This document shows positions 1-7,246 of a stretch of DNA of 21,684 nucleotides, one piece after another. Position 1 is the stretch's first letter. Every line of letters starts with the position of its first letter. The stretch spans positions 1-21,684 of the forward strand of contig JBGSSS010000103.1 in NCBI GenBank assembly GCA_041736895.1, written 5' to 3'. Position numbers and translations under genes: made by a program. Origin of the DNA: JANRLT01 sp041736895 (GTDB taxonomy: Bacteria > Planctomycetota > Planctomycetia > Pirellulales > JALHPA01). The notes beneath the pieces were generated by a model that saw nothing but the letters and a program-made list of their open reading frames with translations, had not been told where the DNA came from and searched no databases.

Positions 1-1
1 C

Positions 2-229
2 GGCACCGCGGCCAAAGCCCGCACCGCCGCGAGCCGGCTGATGTCGTCCGTCGGCGCTGTCAACCCCACCATCACAGTCACTCCCGCGTTGATCACAGAA
101 GCGACCGACGAAGTGACCGTTGAAGTGAGACTTTCGCTGAATAGCAACGCCTGGCTGATTCCGGCGTTTACCAAAAATAAGACGCTGATCAAACGCTGCC
201 GCCTGACGCGCGAATCGGCATCGTTTTAG
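2..229 (+). CDS. TadE-like pilus assembly protein, C-terminal part
   Basis: The reading frame is open from the window edge to the TAG at 227-229, giving 75 residues of a C-terminus. It has a G/A/R-rich stretch (KARTAASRLM), then ITVTPA, a VTVEVRLSL strand, a hydrophobic AWLIPAF segment, and an end built like KTLIKRCRLTRE. This matches the C-terminal pattern of TadE-like pseudopilins: a VTVTP strand, VTVxVSVPLSSVxW, then KTLTATxTMRRE. TadE proteins are membrane-anchored minor pilins assembled by the Tad/Flp secretion machinery. The N-terminal helix and prepilin cleavage region lie outside the window. A methionine at 41 is in frame but should not be the start, because the homologous pattern begins before it. 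The family assignment is inferred from pattern memory only. The stop codon directly abuts a REP palindrome. Confidence 0.62.
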   Translation, partial: GTAAKARTAASRLMSSVGAVNPTITVTPALITEATDEVTVEVRLSLNSNAWLIPAFTKNKTLIKRCRLTRESASF

Positions 230-368
230 TAGCGTGGGCTTCAGTCCACGCGTCAAAGCATTAGGCACAAAATTCTCACGATTATTGCCGCAGAGTTGTA
301 AATGACAAAAAAGCAGCCATAACGACTCGCATCTTTAATCTTGACGTGTGGGCTGAAGCCCACACTAC
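229..368. repeat. Inverted pair of GTAG-headed REP palindromes (REPIN-like)
   Basis: There are two 29-30 nt copies of one palindromic repeat in opposite orientation. Copy 1 is at 229-258 on the plus strand and copy 2 at 340-368 on the minus strand. Each starts with GTAG, continues with a stem GTGGGC / GYCCAC around a TTCA loop, and ends in a CGTCAA tail. Copy 2 forms a perfect 8-bp stem (346-353 with 358-365); copy 1 has a 7-bp stem with one G-T pair. The copies bracket about 80 bp of AT-richer DNA with no gene. Copy 1 begins on the last base of the TadE stop codon, and copy 2 contains the stop codon of the synthase gene. A third copy lies at 20603-20632. A GTAG head is typical of REPs mobilised by REP-associated tyrosine transposases. 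Confidence 0.8.
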
Positions 369-3300
369 GCGTCTTTCCCGCCGATGGAAATCTGCGGGCC
401 GCGATTGACCCGGCCGCGCTCGCCGTGTTTGAGATGCTGCGGGTCGATCTTGCTGAGTTCTTCGCTGAGCACCGTGATTGTCTGGCGAATCTGTTCTTCG
501 CTATGCTTGCTGGTGATGAAGAACCGCAGCCGCGCGGCGCTTTCTTCGACGGCCGGATACATGATTGGCTGGACATTGATCCCCCGCGCGAAGAGTGCCT
601 GCGCTAGCCGCAGAGCATGCAGCGAGTTGCCCAAGATCATCGGCACGACGGCCGTATCACGGCTCATGCCGGTGTTGAAACCTTGCTCTTTGGCCAGACG
701 TAAAAAGAGCGCCGAGTTCGCGTGCAGTTTGACCACGCGCTCGGGTTCATCCTCCAACAGCCGCAAACTCGCCAGTGCCGCCGCGGCATTCGGCGGCGAG
801 AGGCCAACGCTGTAGACGAAGCCGGGGGCCGTGTATTTCAGGTACTCGACCAGCGCCTTGCTCCCGGCGATGTAACCGCCGCACGAGCCGTATGCCTTGC
901 TGAGCGTCCCCATCCAAATATCAACGTCGCGCGGATCAACATCAAAGTGCTCAGCGATCCCGCGGCCGTGGTTCCCCATCGTGCCGGCGGAGTGCGCTTC
1001 GTCGACCATGAGGAAGACTTTGTGCTTCTTTCGCAGGTTGATGAATTGCGGCAGGTCCGGATAATCGCCGTCCATGCTGTAGACACCCTCGATCACGACC
1101 ACACAACGGCGATACTCGCCTCGCAATTCGTTCAGCAGTTCATCGAGCACGCGCCAATCGTTGTGAGGAAAGGGGCGGCGCCGCGCCCCGCTCAATAAGC
1201 TGCCTTGGACGATGCTGTTGTGCGCCAGCGAATCATGCAGGATCAAATCGCCGGGGCCAAAGAGATGGCCGATCGTCGTTTCGTTGGTCGAGTGCCCGCC
1301 GACAAACGTGATCGCGTCATCGACGCCGATGAAGCCGGCGATCGCGCGTTCGAGTTCGCGGTGGATTGGCTTTTCGCCCGAGACCAACCGGCTGGCCGAG
1401 ACGCTGGTGCCGTAACGTTCGATCGCGTCCTTAGCGGCTTGCATGACCGTGGGATCGCCCGACATGCCGAGGTAGTTGTAGTTCGACCAATTGATCATTT
1501 CGCGTCCGCCGATGATCGCTGTATCTGCGGTGATGCGTTCGTGTTGGTTGAAATACGGAATGACCACGCCGGCCGCTTTGATCGCCGCGATGTTTTGCTT
1601 GAGGGCGATGTATTCGGGGTAAAGCTCGAAGCGATAATTTTCCTGAGGGATCTCCGCCGGTTTGCTCGTTTTTTGCTGTGGGATTTTGCCCAAATATTGT
1701 TCCACGGCCGCGACGACTTCGCCGCACGTTTCCATCGTCGTGAGGACGGCTTCCGGGAAGCGGCCGCCGAAAATGTCTTCGAGCGCGGCGACGATTTCCA
1801 TCCGCTCGATCGAGTCCATGCCCAACTCGACGATGTTCGTCTCGATGGTCATGCGCGCCGGCGTCCGCTCCTTGGCCACTTTGCGGACTTGCTCGTAGAC
1901 GATGAGGGCGACATCATTCGTGCTACTCCCGCCAGGAGCTGTGCTTGTCGGCGCGGGTTTTTTGGCCAACTCGACCTTGGCAGGAGTCGCTTTATCTGGT
2001 GCAGCTTTTTCAGACGCTGCGCCCTCGTCGGTTGAACTATGCTGCCCATTCATGGCCATGCCAAAGTTCGTGTTCGGCAGCGACTCGTTGCTGGAATAGG
2101 CAGTGGTCGGCGCGACGGATGCGGACTCCGCTACGGCGCTCTCGGCCGGTGTCGGAGCTTTCTCCCACAAGCCCCAGCGAGCCACCTCTTCGAGCGAACC
2201 GTCGAGGAAACCCCGTTTGCAGGCATGGCGTTGAATCTTGCCGCTGCTCGTTTTTGGAATGCTGCCGGCCTTGATGAGCACGATCCCTTCGACGGGGACT
2301 TCGTGTTCGGCCGAAACCGCGCGGCGGATCGCTTCAAAAACGCCGCTGAAGTCATCGACCTGACGATGCTTGCCGCGCTCCATCTCGCTGACGATCACCA
2401 ACCGTTCCTTGCCGCTATGTTCCACGGTGAACGCGCCGCCAGCACCCGGTTTCAAATCGGAATGCGCTTCTTCGACCGTCCGCTCGATGTCTTGCGGATA
2501 ATGATTCACGCCGTGAACGATGATCAAATCCTTGAGCCGGCCGGTGACAAACAACTCGCCGTCGCGCAAGAACCCGAGATCGCCCGTGCGCAAATACGGT
2601 CCCTTGCCCGTGTCGCTGAGCCGGGCACGGAAGATTTGTTCGGTCATTTCGGGGCGCTTCCAATAGCCTTGCGCGACGCTAGGGCCCGAGACCCAAATCT
2701 CGCCGACTTCGTCCGGCGCGCAGCGGGCCAGCGTGTGCGGATCGGCAATGACGATTTCTTCGTCGAGCAAGTGCCCGCCGCAACCGACCATCGCGCGGGC
2801 ACCCTCTTCGTCGGAGATCGCATCGACGACCTGGTTTTGCTCGAGCGCTTTCGATTCAAAGTAGCGAATCACCGGCGGAACCGCGCGATAGCCGCCGCTG
2901 ACGATGAGCGTGTTTTCGGCCATGCCATAGCATGGGTAAAAGGCTTCGCGCTTGAAACCGCACGGTGCAAAATAATGGCAGAAGCGCTCGATCGTTTCTT
3001 CACGCACTGGTTCCGCGCCGTTGAACGCGAGGCCCCAACTGCTGAGATCGAGCGTGTCGCGCTGCTCGGGCGTGATCTTGTTCACGCACAGATCGTACGC
3101 AAAATTCGGCCCGCCGCTGATCGACGCGCGGTACTTGCTGATCAAATTGAGCCAGCGGAACGGCTTCTGCAAAAACGAGACGGGCGAGATCAGAATGTTC
3201 AACAAGCCCATGTAGATCGGCTGCAAGATCCCGCCGATCAGACCCATGTCGTGATACGACGGGAGCCAGAACACGCCGCGGCCGCTGCGCGTATGCTCGA

Positions 3301-3916
3301 ACGCGTACGAAATCAGCGCCGAATTGTGCAACAGATTCGCATGGTTCAGCACGACGCCCTTGGGCGTACCGGTCGAGCCGCTGGTGTATTGCAGGAACGC
3401 CAGCGTGTCGCCGTGGACATCGGGCCGCTGCCAATTGGATTCTTCATCTGCCGGCAGTGTGTCCGTGGCAAGCCACTTGATCGAACTGAGCAGCGGCGTG
3501 GTATCGAGCACGCCCTGGATGCGTTCGTAAACCTCGGCCGTGGTCAAGGCGATCTTGGCTTCTGCGTTGGCGCAAATTCCCTGGATGCGAGTCAGGTTTC
3601 GATTCCGCCGGGGCGGATACGCCGGGACCGCGACCACGCCGGCATAGAGACAGCCGAAGAACGCGGCGATGAAATCCAACCCCGCGGGGTAGAGCAAGAG
3701 GGCGCGCTCGCCCGTCATGCCCATCGCTTGCAGGCGCGCGCCGATGGCGCGGGCTTGGCGATCGAGCTCGGCGTAGGTCAGCGTCAACTCATCGGTCTCG
3801 CCATCGCGCAGAAAGATGAACGCGCGGTCGTGCGCCTGGTGCGAAGACCGATGCACCAGCAAATCCACTAAATTAGAGGGGCCGAAAAATGAACCAGGCA
3901 AATGGTCGAGATGCAC
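365..3916 (-). CDS. Fatty acyl-AMP ligase - acyl carrier protein - alpha-oxoamine synthase fusion
   Basis: This 1183-residue protein has three enzymatic parts. Residues ~10-580 are a fatty acyl-AMP ligase (adenylation motif YTSGSTGTPKG near 175, YGMAEN near 327, RTGDLGF near 442, KTSSGKIQR near 559). A Pro/Ala/Ser/Thr-rich linker covers ~585-660. An acyl carrier protein covers ~664-735, with phosphopantetheine serine 702 in GMDSIE. A PLP-dependent alpha-oxoamine synthase covers ~755-1165, with VDEAHSAG and lysine 1007 in TLSKAYGS. The likely chemistry is to activate a fatty acid as acyl-AMP, load it on the fused ACP, then condense it with an amino acid with loss of CO2 to give a 3-keto-amine, as serine palmitoyltransferase does. 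The amino acid cannot be read from the sequence. The start is GTG with GAGGA 8 nt upstream; an in-frame stop at 3950-3952 rules out longer versions with a normal start. The protein is probably cytosolic and transcribed alone. Confidence 0.93.
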   Translation of the reverse strand: MHLDHLPGSFFGPSNLVDLLVHRSSHQAHDRAFIFLRDGETDELTLTYAELDRQARAIGARLQAMGMTGERALLLYPAGLDFIAAFFGCLYAGVVAVPAYPPRRNRNLTRIQGICANAEAKIALTTAEVYERIQGVLDTTPLLSSIKWLATDTLPADEESNWQRPDVHGDTLAFLQYTSGSTGTPKGVVLNHANLLHNSALISYAFEHTRSGRGVFWLPSYHDMGLIGGILQPIYMGLLNILISPVSFLQKPFRWLNLISKYRASISGGPNFAYDLCVNKITPEQRDTLDLSSWGLAFNGAEPVREETIERFCHYFAPCGFKREAFYPCYGMAENTLIVSGGYRAVPPVIRYFESKALEQNQVVDAISDEEGARAMVGCGGHLLDEEIVIADPHTLARCAPDEVGEIWVSGPSVAQGYWKRPEMTEQIFRARLSDTGKGPYLRTGDLGFLRDGELFVTGRLKDLIIVHGVNHYPQDIERTVEEAHSDLKPGAGGAFTVEHSGKERLVIVSEMERGKHRQVDDFSGVFEAIRRAVSAEHEVPVEGIVLIKAGSIPKTSSGKIQRHACKRGFLDGSLEEVARWGLWEKAPTPAESAVAESASVAPTTAYSSNESLPNTNFGMAMNGQHSSTDEGAASEKAAPDKATPAKVELAKKPAPTSTAPGGSSTNDVALIVYEQVRKVAKERTPARMTIETNIVELGMDSIERMEIVAALEDIFGGRFPEAVLTTMETCGEVVAAVEQYLGKIPQQKTSKPAEIPQENYRFELYPEYIALKQNIAAIKAAGVVIPYFNQHERITADTAIIGGREMINWSNYNYLGMSGDPTVMQAAKDAIERYGTSVSASRLVSGEKPIHRELERAIAGFIGVDDAITFVGGHSTNETTIGHLFGPGDLILHDSLAHNSIVQGSLLSGARRRPFPHNDWRVLDELLNELRGEYRRCVVVIEGVYSMDGDYPDLPQFINLRKKHKVFLMVDEAHSAGTMGNHGRGIAEHFDVDPRDVDIWMGTLSKAYGSCGGYIAGSKALVEYLKYTAPGFVYSVGLSPPNAAAALASLRLLEDEPERVVKLHANSALFLRLAKEQGFNTGMSRDTAVVPMILGNSLHALRLAQALFARGINVQPIMYPAVEESAARLRFFITSKHSEEQIRQTITVLSEELSKIDPQHLKHGERGRVNRGPQISIGGKDA

Positions 3917-4055
3917 GCGCGAAATCCTCGAAGGCCTCGATCTCCGCGGTCAGCTCGGCGGCGAGCGACTCCAGCGGAAATTTGGGAAACGACAATAGTG
4001 ACGATCCGCACCAACACGGAACGCCGGCTTCCTTGCCTTGGGGAAACGATGAGAT
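3873..4055 (-). CDS. Possible 60-residue leader ORF with an ATC start
   Basis: A near-perfect ribosome-binding site, AGGAGGTGA (4060-4068 on the minus strand), lies upstream of the synthase gene, but no ATG, GTG or TTG follows at the right distance. The codon at optimal spacing (7 nt after AGGAGG) is ATC at 4053-4055. It opens a 60-codon frame that ends at TAA 3873-3875, overlapping the first 44 bases of the synthase gene in a different frame. Its second half is acidic and helix-like (ESLAAELTAEIEAFEDFARAS) with GC-rich third positions. It could be a translationally coupled leader, a real small protein with a rare start, or chance. No family was recognised. Confidence 0.25.
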   Translation of the reverse strand: MSSFPQGKEAGVPCWCGSSLLSFPKFPLESLAAELTAEIEAFEDFARASRPFAWFIFRPL

Positions 4056-4404
4056 CCTCTCACCTCCTATGATCGACCGTCGTCAAGCCAAATCTCATCG
4101 AATTGGCTCTCGTAACAGCGAGCCTCGGAATATCGATTTTGCAACTCCTACAAGCGTCGAATGTTGTTTAAAAGTCAAACTCCCCGCTCGCCAAAAGCTA
4201 GGCTCCTTATTTTACCATTTCACCGTGGGGGCTGAAACCAGGAACGACGCGAAGATAAGTAACATCCCACTTTTCAAATTTTCTAAATCGCCATCCCACA
4301 ACCGCACGCTGAATCGACTGATTCTGGGCGAGCAGCGCAGCACACCGCTAGGGAGCTGCTTGGCACGCCTTTAATCCAATCACAGCTTCCCCAAGCGTTA
4401 TTGT
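3917..4404. other. Intergenic region upstream of the synthase gene
   Basis: Apart from the possible leader ORF at 3873-4055, no gene is supported here. A plus-strand open frame (3889-4374) has compositionally random sequence and is antisense to the synthase start, so it was not called. The stretch around 4140-4300 is AT-richer than its surroundings and should hold the synthase promoter. A TTGACT lies at about 4173-4178 on the minus strand, but no convincing -10 was found at standard spacing. Confidence 0.5.
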
Positions 4405-5292
4405 TTATCCCAGCGCCTTGCGCAATTGATCCAAATGCTTGGGGCATTCCTCGCGCGGGTCGCCGGCTTCTTCGTATTCGAGGACCACGTACCCGCGATA
4501 CGATGCGTCGCGGAGGATCTTGGCGATCTTGGCGTAATCGGTCGGGACTTTTTTCTTGTCCGGTCCGCTGGTGACGATTTTGACCTGGGCATTGAGCGCG
4601 TACGGTGCGATAGCCGCCAGTTCGGCATACGGGTCGTCGCTATGAAAGTTGCCCGAATCGAGATTCACGCCGAACCAAGGGCTTTTGACCGCGTGAACGA
4701 GCTTCAGCAAGCCTGCGGCGGTCGCAGTTGGCCCGCCGTGATTTTCCAGGGCGAGGTAGATGCCCTTCTGCGCCGCATAATCACAGCACTCTTCCATGCC
4801 GGCGACCATGAGCTTGTGCGCTTCTTCTTCGGTCTGACCTTTTTGGACATGTCCGGCAAAGATCCGAATCACCGGCGCGCCGAGAACCGCCGCGCGATCG
4901 ATCCACTGCTTGGTCTGCTTTAGTTCGGCATCGCGCTTCTCGCCCGGCGGCAGCGCAAACTCGTTGCGGATCGCCGTGCCGCTGATATCGAGGCCCAAAC
5001 GAAAGCAGAGCGCCGCCGTCTCGCGCAGCCAAGCGTCGCTGACATCCGTCGGAAAGTAATACGACGTCAGTTCTGTCCCCTCGAGTCCGAACTTCGCGCA
5101 GTCGGCAATAAAGTCGGCGACCGTTGTCCCTTTTTTGAACAGTTCGCGATAGCTATATGCCGCGAGACTGTATTTGAACTTGGGGCCGCCAGTGCGCACG
5201 ATCGGGTCACTGGCAAAGTTTGCGGGCAGCGCCGCGATTCCGGCAGTTAGAGCGAGGGCAGATTGCAGAAACGCGCGGCGAGAAGCGGACAT
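4405..5292 (-). CDS. Tat-exported sugar phosphate isomerase/epimerase-like TIM-barrel protein
   Basis: This 295-residue protein is of the xylose-isomerase-like TIM-barrel superfamily. The start is ATG 5290-5292: it is followed at once by a twin-arginine signal (SRRAFLQSALALTAG), and the longer open frame up to 5493 adds only Arg-rich filler. Expected metal-site residues are visible: Glu183 in ALENHGG, Asp212 in NLDSGNFH, Gln236 in AQVKI (where many relatives have His) and Glu272 in VLEYEE. Planctomycetes carry many exported paralogues of this kind, thought to act on sugars or inositols in the periplasm, but the substrate cannot be read here. No purine-rich ribosome site is close to the start. 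It is divergent from the Cys-rich gene and has no operon partner. Confidence 0.88.
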   Translation of the reverse strand: MSASRRAFLQSALALTAGIAALPANFASDPIVRTGGPKFKYSLAAYSYRELFKKGTTVADFIADCAKFGLEGTELTSYYFPTDVSDAWLRETAALCFRLGLDISGTAIRNEFALPPGEKRDAELKQTKQWIDRAAVLGAPVIRIFAGHVQKGQTEEEAHKLMVAGMEECCDYAAQKGIYLALENHGGPTATAAGLLKLVHAVKSPWFGVNLDSGNFHSDDPYAELAAIAPYALNAQVKIVTSGPDKKKVPTDYAKIAKILRDASYRGYVVLEYEEAGDPREECPKHLDQLRKALG

Positions 5293-5919
5293 GAGGAGGG
5301 CCTTTACAAGTCGCATTTGGGGCTGGGAAATGCATGCAATGGGAAAAAACGTTGCTGGCTGCGACGACCGGCAAGTTCGTTCAAGTTTACCAGCGCGGAA
5401 CAGCTTGCCAAAACGGGGCCGCCGCGCGGCAAACTGTGACGGATGTGCGGCCCGCGCCCGGGCCGATAACCGGCAAGGTTTCGCTCCCTTCACAGACCGG
5501 CAAGGTCTGCGCGACTGTCGCTGTAAACCATTCCACGAAAATTACTTGCGTCCGCTCAAGGCGTTTGTTTGGCAAGGCCGATACGAAGGTTTGTCACGAT
5601 GGAATTTCCATGATTTGCAACCCAAATCATGTTCAGGGCGCGCCGGGCAACCGGACAGTTTCAAGTGTGCCAAGGATTGGCACACACGGACTCGGCGCAA
5701 CACACCGTGGAAAACACGACGCTCGTTGGGTGAATCCCTCACCGACGGCAAGCATCTGAATTCGAACCAGGGAAGGTTCCGCTTTACTCGCGAGAGTACC
5801 TTCCGGCAACTGGACGAATTTAGATCGGCCGCGCGGCACGATCCAACCATGGTACGGACGCATCGAGGGATGCACGTACGAGTTGCCAGTGTTACCACAT
5901 GTCGAGGAGATTTTGTTCG
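5293..5919 (+). ncRNA. Structured intergenic region, possible long leader of the Cys-rich gene or small RNA
   Basis: This 627-bp divergent gap is rich in short perfect hairpins. Those at 5468-5480 (AACC/GGTT) and 5495-5509 (AGACC/GGTCT) both have the loop GGCAA. 5643-5654 is CCGG-GCAA-CCGG. 5610-5630 has an 8-bp stem with a CAACC loop. 5665-5685 has an 8-bp stem GTGTGCCA/TGGCACAC with a 5-nt loop. 5729-5743 has a 5-bp stem GGTGA/TCACC. 5771-5804 has a GGAAGGT/ACCTTCC stem enclosing ACTC-GCGA-GAGT. The loops GCAA and GCGA are GNRA tetraloops only when read on the plus strand, which favours a plus-strand RNA. The short open frames inside do not look like proteins. The RNA status is inference; no known RNA family was recognised. 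Confidence 0.35.
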
Positions 5920-7050
5920 ATGAAATGGACAAAGGTTTTCAGCGCGCTCGTGGTCAGCGTAGGCCTCTGCGGTCAAGCATCGGCGTTTGAGCTGATGGAA
6001 CGCATGTTGGGTCTGAACGGCCACGGTCACAGCAGCTGCTGTGCCCCGAAGTGTTGTGAAAAGTCGTCCTGCACCGATCCAGGCTGCTGCGCTCCGGCGT
6101 GCGACCCAGGTTGTGCGGCGCCTTGCAACAGCTGCAACAGCGGTTGCGCCTCGGCTTGCGATCCGGGCTGCGCCGCTCCTTGCGGCAGCAACGGTTGCTG
6201 TGCCTCGGCATGCGATCCGGGTTGTGCCGCTCCTTGCGGCAGCAACGGTTGCTGTGCTTCGGCTTGCGAGCCAGCTTGTGCTGCTCCTTGCGGAAGCGCT
6301 TGCAATAGCTGCACCAGCAGCTGCTGCGAAGCAAGCTGCGGTTGCGAAGGCGGCGTCAAGTGCGGTTGTTCGCACTGGGGCGTCAAGACATGCCACTCGC
6401 ATGATCTGTTCTGCGGTCTGAAGGGTCTGTTCGATTGCCACAAGAAGAAGTGCTGCACAAGCAGTTGCTGCTCGTCGCCTTGCGAATCGAGCTGCTGTGC
6501 TTCGCCTTGCGAAGCCGCTTGTGCCGCTCCATGTGGAAACGCTTGCGGCAACGGTTGCGCTGCGGCTTGCGAACCAGCCTGTGCTGCTCCTTGCGGAAAC
6601 GCTTGTGGCAACGGCTGCACCACAGCTTGCTGCGAACCAGCTTGTGCCGCTCCTGCTTGCAACACCTGCTGCTCGGCTCCGACCTGCTGCAAGAAGAAGC
6701 ATTGCGGTCTGTTCGGCGGTCTGTTTGCTCACAAGAAGAGCTGCTGCAAGTCGAGCTGCTGCTCGGCTCCTAGCTGCTGCGAAGCCACCTGTGCCTCGCC
6801 TTGTGAAGCTGCCTGTGCCGCTCCTTGCGGAAACGCTTGTGGCAACGGTTGCACCACGGCCTGTGGCAACGGTTGCACCTCGGCTTGCGGAACTGGCTGC
6901 ACCACCGGTTGCGGTGCTGCTCCTGCTGCTGCTCCTGCCGGAACTCCTGAAGTTGCTCCGATGCCGCCAGCCCCTATGGCTGATCCTTCGGCTTCCCTGC
7001 AACAAAAGGGCCGCGTTATGCAAGCCAGCAACCAAGTTCGCACCAAGTAA
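5920..7050 (+). CDS. Secreted cysteine-rich repeat protein
   Basis: The product is 376 residues, of which about 80 (21%) are cysteine. Residues 1-23 form a Sec signal peptide (MKWTKVFSALVVSVGLCGQASA, then FE). The rest consists of short degenerate repeats such as CDPGCAAPC, CEPACAAPCGNACGNGC and GSNGCCASAC, broken by two Lys/His/Phe-bearing spacers (around CGLKGLFDCHKKKCC and CGLFGGLFAHKKSCC). It ends in a Cys-free Ala/Pro tail. The start is ATG 5920 because GAGGAG lies 10 nt upstream and the signal peptide starts there; the ATG at 5899 would put the Shine-Dalgarno inside the gene. The function is unknown. A cystine-crosslinked envelope or wall component fits, since planctomycete walls are protein-based and cystine-rich. 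A strong terminator follows. Confidence 0.85.
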   Translation: MKWTKVFSALVVSVGLCGQASAFELMERMLGLNGHGHSSCCAPKCCEKSSCTDPGCCAPACDPGCAAPCNSCNSGCASACDPGCAAPCGSNGCCASACDPGCAAPCGSNGCCASACEPACAAPCGSACNSCTSSCCEASCGCEGGVKCGCSHWGVKTCHSHDLFCGLKGLFDCHKKKCCTSSCCSSPCESSCCASPCEAACAAPCGNACGNGCAAACEPACAAPCGNACGNGCTTACCEPACAAPACNTCCSAPTCCKKKHCGLFGGLFAHKKSCCKSSCCSAPSCCEATCASPCEAACAAPCGNACGNGCTTACGNGCTSACGTGCTTGCGAAPAAAPAGTPEVAPMPPAPMADPSASLQQKGRVMQASNQVRTK

Positions 7051-7117
7051 GCTGACGCAGGCTCAACCCTGCTACGCCTAACGGCTCGAACGAATGAAGT
7101 TCACGCTTCAAAAATAG

Positions 7118-7152
7118 ACTCCGCCCGAGAGCAATCTCGGGCGGAGTTTTTT
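7118..7152 (+). terminator. Intrinsic terminator of the Cys-rich gene
   Basis: A perfect 13-bp GC-rich stem (7118-7130 with 7135-7147) around a GCAA tetraloop runs straight into TTTTTT. It lies 68 nt after the stop codon at 7050. Confidence 0.93.
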
Positions 7153-7182
7153 GTTTGCTACGAAGAAGTTCAGACCATCTGA

Positions 7183-7202
7183 GCCGGGGACGCAACTCCC
7201 CG
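7183..7202. repeat. Hairpin in the convergent gap
   Basis: CCGGGGA and TCCCCGG form a 7-bp stem around CGCAAC, between the converging Cys-rich gene and the STN-domain gene (minus, ending at 7247). It has no T-run on either side, so it is only a weak candidate terminator for the minus-strand gene. Confidence 0.45.
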
Positions 7203-7246
7203 GATGCAGCACGCAAGACTCTTGGACAAACGAGCTCGCTGCGTCA

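Noticed and set aside
2039..3871. 610-codon plus-strand open frame
   Set aside because: It is exactly antisense to the FAAL domain; high GC keeps the frame open and its sequence (Arg/Ala/Asp-rich, no motifs) is not protein-like.
3889..4374. 161-codon plus-strand frame
   Set aside because: It overlaps the synthase start in antisense, has no ribosome site and random composition.
5755..5775. GGTTCGAAT on the minus strand, tRNA T-loop-like
   Set aside because: No T-stem, acceptor stem or anticodon arm can be built around it.
5899..5919. ATG 5899 as start of the Cys-rich gene
   Set aside because: It places the GAGGAG site inside the gene and adds seven residues before a normal signal peptide.
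5542..7035. 497-codon minus-strand frame rich in Ser/Ala/Thr/Arg
   Set aside because: It is the antisense image of the Cys-rich repeats, whose own frame has a signal peptide, ribosome site and terminator.
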